A stretch of 41,003 nt of DNA from WHSM01 sp050701635 (GCA_050701635.1 JBOGDF010000003.1:1-41003); one strand, 5' to 3'; positions 16,252 to 25,388 are shown, counted from the first letter of the stretch. Program-made: numbers and translations. The notes: a model not told the origin generated them from the letters alone.

Positions 16252-18084
16252 TCACCAGCTCACGCCGTGGCCGAACGGGTACAGCGCGGTGTCGGGATCG
16301 CCCGCCACCGGGATCGTCACCGGGAGCTTGCCGACGGGGGAGACCTCGCCGTACAGGATCCGGGCCAGCGCTTCCATCAGCGGCGCGTTGTACGCGTACG
16401 TCACCAGGTACGTCTGCGCGGCGGTGAAGTACGCGATGTCGTACGGGTCCCTAGCCGCCACCACGACCACCGGGCGGCCGGTGGCGACCAGCTCCTTGAC
16501 CAGCTTCTGCTGCTTGCCGGCGGGGTCGGTCGCCGCGGTGTCCCAGGCCTTGAACGTGAACACCACGGTCAGGTCGTGGGTCTGGGTGGCGGCCACCGCG
16601 TCGGCGATCTGGGTGTCGGTGGGCCGGGTGCCGTACGGCTTGCGAGTCACGGTCGCGCCGCGCTGGGTGAGCGCCGCGCCGAACACCGCGGTGGAGTCGA
16701 ATGTCGAGTTGTGGTAGCCGGTGACCAGCACCGACCGGTTCGCCGTCGACAGCGGCAGCAACCCGGCGTCGTTCTTCACAGCGGTGATGCCGCGCTCGGC
16801 GACCGTCTTCGCCGCCGCCACGTGCGCCGGTATGCCGACCTTGTCACCGATCTTGCCCGGGTCCACGTACGGGTCGGCGACCAGGTCGCGGTCCAACTTG
16901 AGGGTCAGCACGCGGCGTACCGACTGGTCGATCCGGTCTTCGGAGATCTCGCCGTCGCGTACGGCCTTGAGCACCGACTGGTACGCCACGTCCATCAGCG
17001 GCGGCATCAGCAGCATGTCGGCGCCGGCCTTGAGCGCCAGGACGGGCACCCGGTCGTCGCCGTACTTCTGGCGTACGCCGGCCATGTTGAGCGCGTCGGT
17101 GACGACCACGCCGGTGAAGCCGAGCCGCTCGCGCAGGATGCCGGTCATGATCGGCTTCGACAGCGTCGCCGGGTCCTGGGCCGGGTCCAGCGAAGGCACC
17201 AGGATATGCGCCGTCATGATCATGTCGGTGCCGGCCCGGATCGCGGCCCGGAACGGCGGCGCGTCGATCTGCTCCCACTCGGTGGCGGTGTGGTCGATGA
17301 TCGGGATCCCGGTGTGGCTGTCGGTGTCGGTGTCGCCGTGGCCCGGGAAGTGCTTCACGGTCGCGATGGTGCCGGAGCCGCGCTGGAAGCCCTGCACCTG
17401 CGCCGCGGTGAGCCGGGCGGCCAGCGCCGGGTCGCTGCTGAAGGACCGTACGCCGATCACCGGGTTGAGTGCGTTGACGTTGACGTCGGCGACCGGGGCG
17501 TAGTTCTGGTTGATGCCGAGCGCCCGCAGCTCCGTGCCGGTGACCTGGGCGGCGCGGTAGGCGTACGAGGCTTCCCGGCCGGCGCCCAGCGGCATCGCGC
17601 CTGGGAACATGGTGATCGGTGGCTGCAGCCGCAGGATGACGCCGTGCTCCTGGTCGATCGCGATCAGCAGCGGCGTGGCGGCCTTGCTGGGCCGCTCCAT
17701 CGACGCCTTCTGTACGCCGTTCGACAGGCCGGCGACCTGCTGCGGGCCCTGCAGGTTGTTGGACCAGGTGAAGTAGATCAGCCCGCCGGGGGCGTACTTC
17801 TCGATCACCTGGTTCGCGGTGTCGACGCCGTAGTTGGCGCGGTTGGTGGCCATGTCGGCGGCGGTCGGTTCGGTGGCGTGGTGGCCGTACGCCACCATCA
17901 CGAACAGCTGGCCGACCTTCTCCTCGAGGGTCATCCGGCTCAGCGTCCGCTGCACCCAACCGGACTGGTCGGTGCCCGCGTACGCGGTGCCGGCAGCGCC
18001 CGCGGCGGCGATGCCCGCGGTGGCGGCGCCGGCCGCGGCGAGGAGCTGCCGTCGGCTGGGGGTGTATGGGGTGTCGGGGCGCAT
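16252..18084 (-). CDS. nagZ: GH3 beta-N-acetylglucosaminidase, NagZ-like, Tat-exported
   Basis: This 610-residue enzyme has an N-terminal Tat-like signal (SRRQLLAAAG, cleavage after about residue 36). The GH3 barrel contains the N-acetylglucosaminidase signature KHFPGHGDTDTDSH (residues 244-257), whose Asp-His dyad is the acid/base unique to this subgroup. The nucleophile is Asp330 in VVTDALNMAG. A second alpha/beta domain follows (about 410-610), as in Bacillus NagZ and unlike the single-domain proteobacterial form. It should release GlcNAc from peptidoglycan or chitooligosaccharides outside the cell. ATG 18084 has GGAGGTG upstream. It is the first gene of the operon with NamZ, paralleling the Bacillus ybbD-ybbC pair. 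Confidence 0.93.
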   Translation of the reverse strand: MRPDTPYTPSRRQLLAAAGAATAGIAAAGAAGTAYAGTDQSGWVQRTLSRMTLEEKVGQLFVMVAYGHHATEPTAADMATNRANYGVDTANQVIEKYAPGGLIYFTWSNNLQGPQQVAGLSNGVQKASMERPSKAATPLLIAIDQEHGVILRLQPPITMFPGAMPLGAGREASYAYRAAQVTGTELRALGINQNYAPVADVNVNALNPVIGVRSFSSDPALAARLTAAQVQGFQRGSGTIATVKHFPGHGDTDTDSHTGIPIIDHTATEWEQIDAPPFRAAIRAGTDMIMTAHILVPSLDPAQDPATLSKPIMTGILRERLGFTGVVVTDALNMAGVRQKYGDDRVPVLALKAGADMLLMPPLMDVAYQSVLKAVRDGEISEDRIDQSVRRVLTLKLDRDLVADPYVDPGKIGDKVGIPAHVAAAKTVAERGITAVKNDAGLLPLSTANRSVLVTGYHNSTFDSTAVFGAALTQRGATVTRKPYGTRPTDTQIADAVAATQTHDLTVVFTFKAWDTAATDPAGKQQKLVKELVATGRPVVVVAARDPYDIAYFTAAQTYLVTYAYNAPLMEALARILYGEVSPVGKLPVTIPVAGDPDTALYPFGHGVSW

Positions 18085-18263
18085 CGTGCACCTCCGGAGC
18101 TATGGGGGCGGATTTCGAGTACCTGCGGAAATTACCTTCGGCCGCGACCAGGGGTCAAGAAGAAGACTTCCACAACTGCCTCCACAACCCTCGCGTATCC
18201 CACCCAACACCCCACCCGGCTCCGACTTGGTCGCCGACCGTTGTCCCGGCTGCCGGCGGCGGG

Positions 18264-19265
18264 CTAGGGCTGGCGAGAGTGCCAGGCGGTGAGCAGGGCG
18301 GTCTCCTCGGCCTCGGTGAGGCCGGCGGAGATCGGGTGGGCGCGGCCGTCGGCCTGTTCCCAGGCGAGGGTGTCGCGGGCGGTCTCGGCGAGGTCGCGGC
18401 AGCGCAGGCCGGCGGCGTACGCGGGGCTGGCGTCGCGGGTCATGAAGCCGGCGTACTCCGGCAGCGGCAGCCACATCGGCAGCGAACGCGGGCCCATCCA
18501 CGGCTCCACCTGCTGCTCTGTGAGGAACTCCTGGTCCACCCAGGTCAGCTCGGGCGTGACCCCGACCCCGGCCGCCACCCGCTCCAGGAACTCCCCGAAC
18601 GGCGTCGGTGGGCCGATCGCGTCGAAGATCCCGGTCAGCTTGCCGCCGGCCGCCTCCAGCAGCCACTCCGCCAGATCCCGTACGTCGATCACCTGCACCA
18701 GGTCCTGCGGCGTGCCCGGCGCCAGCACCTCGCCGCCCCGGGCCAACCGCAGCGCCCAGTACGCGAACCGGTCGGACCGGTCGTACGGCCCACCGATCAG
18801 CCCCGCCCTCACCACGAACCCGTCGCCGCCCCGGAACTCGGCCACCAGGTTTTCGCAGGTCACCTTGAGGCTGCCGTACAGCTCGGGGTCGGACTCGTCG
18901 GCGTCGGGGCCGGCCGGCTCGTGCAGCACCGAGGTGCCGGCGCGCTGCCCAGGGGTGGCGTCGTCGGCGTACACGCTGCAGGTCGAGACGAACGTCCAGT
19001 GCGCCGCGCGGTCCGACAGCGCGGCGAGCGCGCGGCGTACCTGACTGGGGCGGCGCGCCACGTCCACCACGGCGTCGAACCGTTCGCCGTCCAGCGCCGC
19101 GAACCCGTCCGGGTCGTCACGGTCCAGCGGCACGTGGCGTACGCCCTCGGGGAGGGTGCCGGATGTACCGCGGCAGGCGCAGGTCACGTCGTACCCCCGC
19201 TGCTGAGCCAGTTGGGCAACGGTGCGGGACAGGAACACGGAGCCGCCGAGCACAAGGATTCGCAT
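18264..19265 (-). CDS. NAD-dependent epimerase/reductase family protein (extended SDR)
   Basis: From ATG 19265 the protein has 333 residues. The Rossmann motif is MRILVLGGSVFLSRTVAQLA, the GGxxFLxR variant seen in isoflavone-reductase-like and RNA-binding-protein-like SDRs. Further motifs are FVSTCSVYAD (Ser near 95) and LYGSLKVTCE, whose Tyr/Lys resemble the YxxxK catalytic pair. VIDVRDLAEWLLEAA is a typical substrate-domain helix. Cytoplasmic; substrate unknown. The frame is open upstream of 19265, but that extension overlaps the orn gene on the other strand and lacks the fold. It has no operon partner; the GH3-NamZ operon begins 180 bp downstream on the same strand. Confidence 0.85.
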   Translation of the reverse strand: MRILVLGGSVFLSRTVAQLAQQRGYDVTCACRGTSGTLPEGVRHVPLDRDDPDGFAALDGERFDAVVDVARRPSQVRRALAALSDRAAHWTFVSTCSVYADDATPGQRAGTSVLHEPAGPDADESDPELYGSLKVTCENLVAEFRGGDGFVVRAGLIGGPYDRSDRFAYWALRLARGGEVLAPGTPQDLVQVIDVRDLAEWLLEAAGGKLTGIFDAIGPPTPFGEFLERVAAGVGVTPELTWVDQEFLTEQQVEPWMGPRSLPMWLPLPEYAGFMTRDASPAYAAGLRCRDLAETARDTLAWEQADGRAHPISAGLTEAEETALLTAWHSRQP

Positions 19266-19394
19266 GGCTCGATCTTCGCGTCGACCCGGTGCCTGAGACC
19301 AGAGCTGTTCGCCGGCAGCGGATTCGCTCAGGGCGCAAACCTCCTCGGAGTGACATGGACGTTCGCGATTCCGCTCGGCCGTTGCGGCAATCAC

Positions 19395-19400
19395 TAGGCT
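19395..19400 (+). promoter_or_regulatory. Putative -10 hexamer TAGGCT for a leaderless orn transcript
   Basis: TAGGCT lies seven bases before the GTG start at 19408, and no Shine-Dalgarno sequence is present. This is the arrangement of a leaderless actinobacterial mRNA. A -35 box is not obvious. Confidence 0.45.
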
Positions 19401-19407
19401 GTACGCC

Positions 19408-20091
19408 GTGAACGATCTTCTCGTCTGGATCGACTGTGAGATGACCGGCCTGGATCTGCGGCAGGACGCGCTCATCGAAGTCGCCGCGCTGGTCACCGAC
19501 CCGGATCTGAACGTGCTCGGCGAGGGGGTCGACGTCGTCATCCACACCTCCGACGAGGCGCTCGCGTCGATGAACGAGGTGGTACGCCAGATGCACGACC
19601 ACTCCGGCCTGACCACCGCGGTACGCCAGTCCACCGTGTCCGTCGCCGACGCAGAACAGCTGGTGCTCGACTACGTACGGCAGCACGTGCCCGATCCGCG
19701 TACCGCGCCGCTGTGCGGCAACTCGATCGCCACCGACCGGGGATTCATCGCCCGCGACATGCCGACCCTGGACGCGCACCTGCACTACCGGATGATCGAC
19801 GTGTCGTCGGTCAAGGAGCTGTGCCGCCGGTGGTTCCCGCGTACCTATTACGGGCAGCCCGCGAAAGGGCTGGCGCACCGGGCGCTCGCCGACATCAACG
19901 AGAGCATCCGGGAGCTCGAGTACTACCGGCGCACCATCTTCGTACCCCCGCCCGGATTGGACGTGGAGTCATCCAAGGCGGTCGCCGCCCAGCTGATGCC
20001 GCCCGAGCCGGGTGCGGCCGCGGCGCCCGGCCCGGTGCCTCAGGCGCCTGACGTGCCGGGGCCGCCCACCGGCGCTGATCAGGGCGGATAA
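19408..20091 (+). CDS. orn: Oligoribonuclease
   Basis: This DEDDh 3'-5' exoribonuclease completes RNA decay by degrading di- to penta-ribonucleotides, including pGpG from cyclic-di-GMP turnover. Catalytic residues are visible: Asp9 and Glu11 (LVWIDCEMTGLD), Asp110 (GNSIATDRGFI), His157 and Asp162 (GLAHRALADINESI). YRMIDVSSVKEL and ELEYYR are further Orn signatures. The conserved core ends near residue 180. The last 45 residues form a Pro/Ala/Gly-rich tail (227 residues in all), an extension seen in some actinomycetes. It is followed by tRNA-His on the same strand. Confidence 0.96.
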   Translation: MNDLLVWIDCEMTGLDLRQDALIEVAALVTDPDLNVLGEGVDVVIHTSDEALASMNEVVRQMHDHSGLTTAVRQSTVSVADAEQLVLDYVRQHVPDPRTAPLCGNSIATDRGFIARDMPTLDAHLHYRMIDVSSVKELCRRWFPRTYYGQPAKGLAHRALADINESIRELEYYRRTIFVPPPGLDVESSKAVAAQLMPPEPGAAAAPGPVPQAPDVPGPPTGADQGG

Positions 20092-20162
20092 CCCTGTCGC
20101 GCCCCACCCCGCGGCTGTGGCTATCATTGAGCGTCGCCTGTGGCAGTGCGTCCTGGCGACAT

Positions 20163-20236
20163 GGTGGTTGTAGCTCAGTTGGCAGAGCACCTGGTTGTGG
20201 TCCAGGGGGTCGGGGGTTCAAGTCCCCTCAGCCACC
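20163..20236 (+). tRNA. tRNA-His (anticodon GUG)
   Basis: The acceptor stem GTGGTTG (20164-20170) pairs with CAGCCAC (20229-20235) with one G-T pair, and the extra G at 20163 opposite C at 20236 is the G-1:C73 identity pair of tRNA-His. The anticodon stem CCTGG/CCAGG holds the loop TTGTGGT, with GTG at 20197-20199. The T-arm is GGGGG-TTCAAGT-CCCCT. CCA is not encoded. A likely -10 element TATCAT lies at 20122-20127. Confidence 0.97.
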
Positions 20237-20263
20237 CGATTGTGATCTCTCAGGAGATCGGCG

Positions 20264-20304
20264 ACAGGTGAACCCCTATTGCGGGGGTTCACCTGTTTTG
20301 TTTT
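20264..20304 (+). terminator. Strong intrinsic terminator after tRNA-His
   Basis: A perfect 13-bp stem ACAGGTGAACCCC (20264-20276) and its complement (20284-20296) encloses a seven-base loop and runs directly into TTTTGTTTT. This is the only textbook stem plus T-tract terminator in the window. Confidence 0.93.
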
Positions 20305-20474
20305 GGGCTGGTAGTGGCGTAGCGGCCCGCGCGTCCAGATTTATCCAGACCGGAGGTTTGGGGCTTCCCGAGGAAGCCTCCATACGGAATCATGCTTGTT
20401 TGTGCGTGAAGTCACGCGACATCGATCATCTCCAGTCAGGCTAGCCGTGGATCTGCCAGACCAAAGGGGTCGCT

Positions 20475-22847
20475 ATGCGTCGAGTCCGTCGGATGTCTGT
20501 GAGAGCCCTGGGTCTCGTCGTCGGCGGGGCGTTGCTGGGCGGCGTGTTGCTGACTGTGACGCAGCCGGTCAGCGCCGCCACCAACCCGAAACCGCTGACC
20601 GTGCCGGCGTTGCGGGAGTGGACCGGAGGCACCGGCTCGTACGCGTTCTCCAGCGCGACGCGGATCGTACGCAGCACGGCCGACGCGACCGCGCTGGCGA
20701 CCACCAGCCAGACCTTCGCCGATGACCTGAAGGCGTTGACGGGCTACCCGATCACGCAGGTCACCGGCTCGGCCGCCGATCTCCGGGCGGGCGACATCTT
20801 CCTGTCGCTCGGCTCGGCGGACACCGCGCTCGGCACCGAGGGGTACGCGCTGTCGGTCACCGACCGGATCACGATCGCCGCCCGGGACGACCGGGGCGCC
20901 TTCTACGGCACCCGTACGGTTCTGCAGCTGCTCAAGCAGGGCTTCTCGGTGCCGCAGGGCACGGCGCGGGACTGGCCGCTGAAGCCGGAACGCGGGCTGA
21001 TGGTCGACAACGGCCGCAAATACTTCACGCCGACGTGGCTGCGCAATCACGTCAAGGAGCTGGCGTACCTGAAGTTGAACTACCTCCACCTGCACCTGTC
21101 GGACAATCTCGGGTTCCGGATCGAGAGCACCACGCATCCCGAGTACGTCGCGGCGCAGCACCTCACGAAGCGGGAAGTCACCGATCTGATCGCGCTCGCC
21201 GCGAAATACAAGATCACGGTGGTGCCGGAATTCGACGCGCCGGGCCACATGGATCCGATCCTCGCCGCGCATCCGGAGCTGAAGCTGGTCAGCCGTACCG
21301 GGGTGGCGCACAAGAGTTTCATCGACCTGTCGAAGGACGCGGCGTACACCCTGATCAAAGATATTTACGACGAGTACCTGCCGCTGTTCCCGGCGAAGTA
21401 CTTCCACATCGGCGCCGACGAGTACGTCGGGTTCGGCGGCACCAGCTACGCCGACTACCCGCAGCTGCTCGACTACGCCCGCGCCCACTACGGACCGAAC
21501 GCCACCGCCAAGGACACCTACTACGGTTTCATCAACTGGGCCAATGCCATCGTCCGTGCCGCGGGCAAGACCACCCGGATGTGGAACGACGGGATCAAGT
21601 CCGGCGACGGCACCATCAATCCGGCGTCGAACATCGTGGTCGAGTTCTGGTACAACTACGGGCTCTCGCCACAGTCCCTTGTGGACCGTGGCCACCCGAT
21701 CTCCGACGAGAGCTGGACGCCCACGTACTACGTCCTCGGCGGTTCGAAACCCAACACCACGTGGGGGTACGAGACCTGGCATCCCGACCTGTTCCAGGGC
21801 AGCCAGACGATCACCGACGCGTCGAAGCCGAAGAACCTCGGCTCGAAGATCCACGTCTGGTGCGACAACCCGGGCGCCGAGACCGAGGACCAGGTGGCCG
21901 CCGGGATCAAGGATCCGCTGCGGATGCTGGCGCAACAGGTGTGGGGCTCGCCGAAGCTGGTGAGCACGTGGTCGTCGTTCCAGTCGGTGATCATCGCGGT
22001 GGGGCGTAACCCGGCGTGGCCGGTGACGGCGCAACCGGGCAACCTCGCGTTCGGCCGGCCGGTCACCGTCTCCAGCACCGAGACCCCGAACTTCCCCGGC
22101 GCCAACGCGGTCGACGGCGACTACGCCACCCGGTGGTCGAGCGGGTACACCGACAACCAGTGGATCACCGTGGATCTCGGCGCCACGAAGCAGATCGGCC
22201 GGGTGAAGCTGAGCTGGGAGGCCGCGTACGGGAAGGGGTACAAGCTCCAAACCTCGCCCGACGGTACGACCTGGACCGACATCTACGCGACGACGACCGG
22301 TGACGGCGGCACCGACGAGCTGACCGGCCTCTCCGGCTCCGGCCGGTACGTACGGATGCTCGGCACCGCCCGCGCCACCACGTACGGCTACTCCCTGTAC
22401 GAGTTCGAGGTGTATTCACCGAGCCCGGTCGTCTCCGGCGGCACCTACCAGATCACCGCCGGCGGCAAGGCGATCGACGTACCCGGCTCCTCGACCACGG
22501 CCGGCACCCAACTGATCGTGTGGGCGCCGCACACGGGGTCGAACCAGAAGTTTGTGTTCACGGCGAACAGCGACGGCACGTACACCATCAAGAATCTCGG
22601 CAACGGACTCTGCCTGGACGTCAACGGCGGCTCGTCGGCGGCCGGCGCGGCGATCATCCAGTGGAGCTGCACCGGCAACGCCAACCAGCGATGGTCGCTG
22701 GTCGCAGCCAGCAGCGGCGGGTACGCGCTGGTCTCCGCGTCCAGCGGGCTGGCGATCACCGCCGCCGGCGCTACCGACGGCGCGAAGCTCACCCAGCAGA
22801 CCAACACCGGCACGACCATGCAGCGCTGGACCTTCACCAAGGTCTGA
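20475..22847 (+). CDS. Secreted GH20 beta-N-acetylhexosaminidase with CBM32 and ricin-type CBM13 modules
   Basis: This 790-residue protein starts at ATG 20475, with AAGGGG upstream. Its signal peptide probably ends at VSAA (residue 35). A GH20b domain (about 37-165) precedes the catalytic barrel (166-510). The substrate-assisted Asp-Glu pair is Asp315-Glu316 in HIGADEYVG, and GLMVDNGRKYFT and VVPEFDAPGH are further GH20 motifs. Residues 520-648 form an F5/8-type C (CBM32) domain (NAVDGDYATRWSSG). Residues 655-790 form a beta-trefoil with NQKF, NQRW and MQRW repeats. The enzyme releases terminal GlcNAc/GalNAc from chitooligosaccharides or glycans, anchored by two lectin modules. It complements the nearby NagZ/NamZ pair and the GH18 gene. 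Confidence 0.95.
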   Translation: MRRVRRMSVRALGLVVGGALLGGVLLTVTQPVSAATNPKPLTVPALREWTGGTGSYAFSSATRIVRSTADATALATTSQTFADDLKALTGYPITQVTGSAADLRAGDIFLSLGSADTALGTEGYALSVTDRITIAARDDRGAFYGTRTVLQLLKQGFSVPQGTARDWPLKPERGLMVDNGRKYFTPTWLRNHVKELAYLKLNYLHLHLSDNLGFRIESTTHPEYVAAQHLTKREVTDLIALAAKYKITVVPEFDAPGHMDPILAAHPELKLVSRTGVAHKSFIDLSKDAAYTLIKDIYDEYLPLFPAKYFHIGADEYVGFGGTSYADYPQLLDYARAHYGPNATAKDTYYGFINWANAIVRAAGKTTRMWNDGIKSGDGTINPASNIVVEFWYNYGLSPQSLVDRGHPISDESWTPTYYVLGGSKPNTTWGYETWHPDLFQGSQTITDASKPKNLGSKIHVWCDNPGAETEDQVAAGIKDPLRMLAQQVWGSPKLVSTWSSFQSVIIAVGRNPAWPVTAQPGNLAFGRPVTVSSTETPNFPGANAVDGDYATRWSSGYTDNQWITVDLGATKQIGRVKLSWEAAYGKGYKLQTSPDGTTWTDIYATTTGDGGTDELTGLSGSGRYVRMLGTARATTYGYSLYEFEVYSPSPVVSGGTYQITAGGKAIDVPGSSTTAGTQLIVWAPHTGSNQKFVFTANSDGTYTIKNLGNGLCLDVNGGSSAAGAAIIQWSCTGNANQRWSLVAASSGGYALVSASSGLAITAAGATDGAKLTQQTNTGTTMQRWTFTKV

Positions 22848-22890
22848 CGCCAACAGGACTGCGGGGGGCCTGTCGCACCAACCGACTCGT

Positions 22891-24000
22891 TCAGCGCCCG
22901 AGTGTGTCCGCGAGCGCTGACAGGACGAGCGCGACCGCGTCCGGTCGGGCGTTGGGGCCCATGAGGCCGATTCGCCAGATCGACGCGGCGTACTCGCCGG
23001 CGCCGGCGCCGATCTCGATGTCGTACCGCTCCCGCAGCTTGTGGCGTACCGCGGTGGAGTCGATGCCGTCGGGAACTTTGACGGTGGTGAGGTTCGGCAG
23101 GCGGAAGCCCTTCTCGGCGAACAGCTCCAGGCCGAGCGCCTCCAGGCCGTCCTGTAGGGCCTGCCCGGCCGAGGCGTGTCGGGCCAGGACGTTGTCCAGG
23201 CCCTCCGCGAGGATCCGGCCGAGCCCGGCGTGCAAGGAGCTGATCATGGCGACGGGTGCGGTGTGGTGGTAGGTCCGCCCGCTCGTCGCCTTCGCGCTGG
23301 CTTCGCCGGCGTACCCGCCGAGCAGGCCGAGGTCGAGATACCACGACTGCGGCCGCGCGACGCGCCGGGCGAAGCCGCGGTCGCTGATCGTGAACGGCGC
23401 CAGGCCCGGTGGCACTCCCAGGCACTTCTGGGTGCCGGCGTACGCGATGTCGATGCCCCAGCCGTCGGTACGCAGTTCGATGCCTCCGACGGAGGTCACG
23501 GCGTCGACGAGCAGCAGCGCGTCACCGGCGGCGTGCACCGCCTCGCCGAGCGCGGCGATGTCCGAGCGGACGCCGGTTGACGTTTCGGCGTGCACGGCGG
23601 CGACGATCGCCGGAGCGGCGTGCGCGGCCAGCACCCGCTCGGGATCGACGGGGGTGCCCCACCTGTGCGGTACGGGCACGACCTCGGCGCCGCATCGTGC
23701 CGCGACCTCGCACATGCGCTGACCGAACAGCCCGTTGACCGCCACCACAACGACATCGCCGGGGTGCACGGTGTTCACGAACGCCGCCTCCATCCCGGCG
23801 GACCCGGTGGCGGACAGCGGGAGCGTACGCGCGTTGCGAGTGCCGAAGACCGTACGCAACCGGTCGCAGGTCTCGTCCATGACGGTGAGGAACGCCGGGT
23901 CGAGGTGCCCCAGCAACGGCCGGGCCAGGCTCTCGGTCGCCTCGGGGTACGGGTTGGTGGGGCCGGGACCGAACAGGTGGCGTCGGGGAATGGGCGTCAT
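22891..24000 (-). CDS. Alanine-glyoxylate / serine-pyruvate aminotransferase (class V, PLP)
   Basis: This 369-residue fold-type I PLP enzyme has FGPGPTNPYPEA at its start, LPLSATGSAGMEAA (phosphate binding), VHAETSTGV, LLLVDAVTSVGG (Asp binds the PLP nitrogen) and the Schiff-base Lys192 in AGTQKCLGVPPG. It transfers an amino group from alanine or serine to glyoxylate, giving glycine. Its ATG overlaps the stop of the upstream glycolate-oxidase-like gene as TGATG, so the product of one enzyme is the substrate of the next. Direction and amino donor in this organism are inference. Confidence 0.92.
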   Translation of the reverse strand: MTPIPRRHLFGPGPTNPYPEATESLARPLLGHLDPAFLTVMDETCDRLRTVFGTRNARTLPLSATGSAGMEAAFVNTVHPGDVVVVAVNGLFGQRMCEVAARCGAEVVPVPHRWGTPVDPERVLAAHAAPAIVAAVHAETSTGVRSDIAALGEAVHAAGDALLLVDAVTSVGGIELRTDGWGIDIAYAGTQKCLGVPPGLAPFTISDRGFARRVARPQSWYLDLGLLGGYAGEASAKATSGRTYHHTAPVAMISSLHAGLGRILAEGLDNVLARHASAGQALQDGLEALGLELFAEKGFRLPNLTTVKVPDGIDSTAVRHKLRERYDIEIGAGAGEYAASIWRIGLMGPNARPDAVALVLSALADTLGR

Positions 24001-25388
24001 CAGCTTCTCCTGTGTCTCGGCTCGAGAATGGCGCCGGGGTTGAGGATGCCGTCGGGGTCGAGTGCGTCCTTGACGCGACGCGTCAGCGCGATCACGTCGG
24101 CGCCGAGCTGGTCAGGGAGTGCGGCCCGCTTGGCGCGTCCGACGCCGTGCTCGCCGGTGATCGTGCCGCCGAGCTCGATGGCGACCGCCATCACCTCGTC
24201 GAAGGCTTTCCGGGCGCGCGCCACCGATGCCGGGTCTGCGGCGTCGTACACCACGACGGGGTGGGTGTTGCCGTCACCGGCGTGGGCGACCACGGCGATC
24301 TCCAGGGTGTGCCGGCTGGCGATCGCGGCAACCCCGTCCACCAGGTCGGGCAGCAGCGGCACCGGGACCCCGACGTCCTCGAACAGGACGCTGCCGCGGT
24401 TTTCGAGCGCGTGGAAGGCGTTGCGCCGTGCCGCGACGAACTGCTCGGACTCGCCGGGATCGGTGGTGGTGTAGACCTCCTGGGCGCCCGCCTGCTCGCA
24501 GCACTCGCGCATGATCTCGACCTCCAGACCGCGGGAGCCGCCGGGCGCGTCGGACTGCGCGATCATCAGCGCCCAGGTTGCGCGGTCCAGGCCGTGGGAG
24601 CGCCAGTCCTCGACCGCGTTGATCGTCGCGTTGTCCATCAGCTCCAGCATCGAGGGCCGTACCCGGCTGCGGATCGCCACCACGGCGCGGCAGGCCGCGG
24701 TCATCGTGGGGAAGCTGCTGACCAAGGTGGCTCGCGCGGTCTGCGCGGGGATCAGCCGCAGGATCGCGCGGGTGATCACGCCGAGCGTGCCCTCGCTGCC
24801 GACGAACAGCTTCAGCAACGACAATCCAGCGACGTCCTTGATCCGTTTGCCGCCCAGGGTGACCAGCGTGCCGTCGGCCAGTACGACATCCATCCCCAGC
24901 ACGTAGTCGGTTGTCACGCCGTACTTCACGCAGCACAGGCCGCCGGCGTTGGTTGCCAGGTTGCCGCCGATCGAGCAGATCTCGTACGACGAGGGATCCG
25001 GCGGATACCACAGCCCGTGCTCGGCCGCCGCCTTCTTCACCTCGACATTGAGCGCGCCGGGCTCGACAACCGCCACCTGACTGGCCGGGTCGATCTCGAC
25101 CGTACGCATCCTCGCCAGCGAGATGGTGATCCCGCCGTCCACCGCCGAAGAACCGCCCGACAGCCCGGTGCCGGCGCCCCGAGGCACGACCGGTACGCGA
25201 TGAGCGGCGGCCCACCGCACGGCCTGCTGGACCTGCGCGGCGGACTCGGGCCGCACCACCGCGACCGGCAGGCCGGCCGAGCCGTCCCGCGCGAAGTCTT
25301 CGCGGTACTTGTCCATCTCGACCGTGCCGGTAACCACGACGCCGTCGGGCAGGGCAGCGGTCAGCTCGGCAAGGACCTCTGGCCTCAT
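24000..25388 (-). CDS. GlcD-like FAD-linked glycolate/lactate oxidase
   Basis: ATG 25388 gives 462 residues; an upstream in-frame start at 25439 adds only a Pro/Gly-rich leader. The FAD-binding type-4 domain shows VPVVPRGAGTGLSGGSSAVD and CSIGGNLATNAGGLCCVKYG, with VGSEGTLGVITRA closing it. The C-terminal FAD-oxidase domain has VVAHAGDGNTHP and the final GEHGVGRAKR with DPDGILNPG. This is the GlcD subunit type, which oxidises glycolate or D-lactate; partners GlcE and GlcF are not present here. The TGATG overlap with the glyoxylate aminotransferase favours glycolate as substrate. Cytoplasmic or membrane-associated. Confidence 0.93.
   Translation of the reverse strand: MRPEVLAELTAALPDGVVVTGTVEMDKYREDFARDGSAGLPVAVVRPESAAQVQQAVRWAAAHRVPVVPRGAGTGLSGGSSAVDGGITISLARMRTVEIDPASQVAVVEPGALNVEVKKAAAEHGLWYPPDPSSYEICSIGGNLATNAGGLCCVKYGVTTDYVLGMDVVLADGTLVTLGGKRIKDVAGLSLLKLFVGSEGTLGVITRAILRLIPAQTARATLVSSFPTMTAACRAVVAIRSRVRPSMLELMDNATINAVEDWRSHGLDRATWALMIAQSDAPGGSRGLEVEIMRECCEQAGAQEVYTTTDPGESEQFVAARRNAFHALENRGSVLFEDVGVPVPLLPDLVDGVAAIASRHTLEIAVVAHAGDGNTHPVVVYDAADPASVARARKAFDEVMAVAIELGGTITGEHGVGRAKRAALPDQLGADVIALTRRVKDALDPDGILNPGAILEPRHRRS

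Noticed and set aside
18085..18263. Small gene between the GH3 and epimerase genes
   Set aside because: Frames here are short, basic and without hydrophobic or domain pattern; the region is best read as the GH3 promoter with its GGAGGTG site.
20163..20304. Integration site (att) at the tRNA-His 3' end
   Set aside because: No duplicated tRNA 3' segment and no integrase were seen in the window.
20345..20356. DasR-type operator (dre) before the GH20 gene
   Set aside because: ATCCAGACCGG matches only one half of the GGTCTAGACC-type palindrome; the other half is degenerate.
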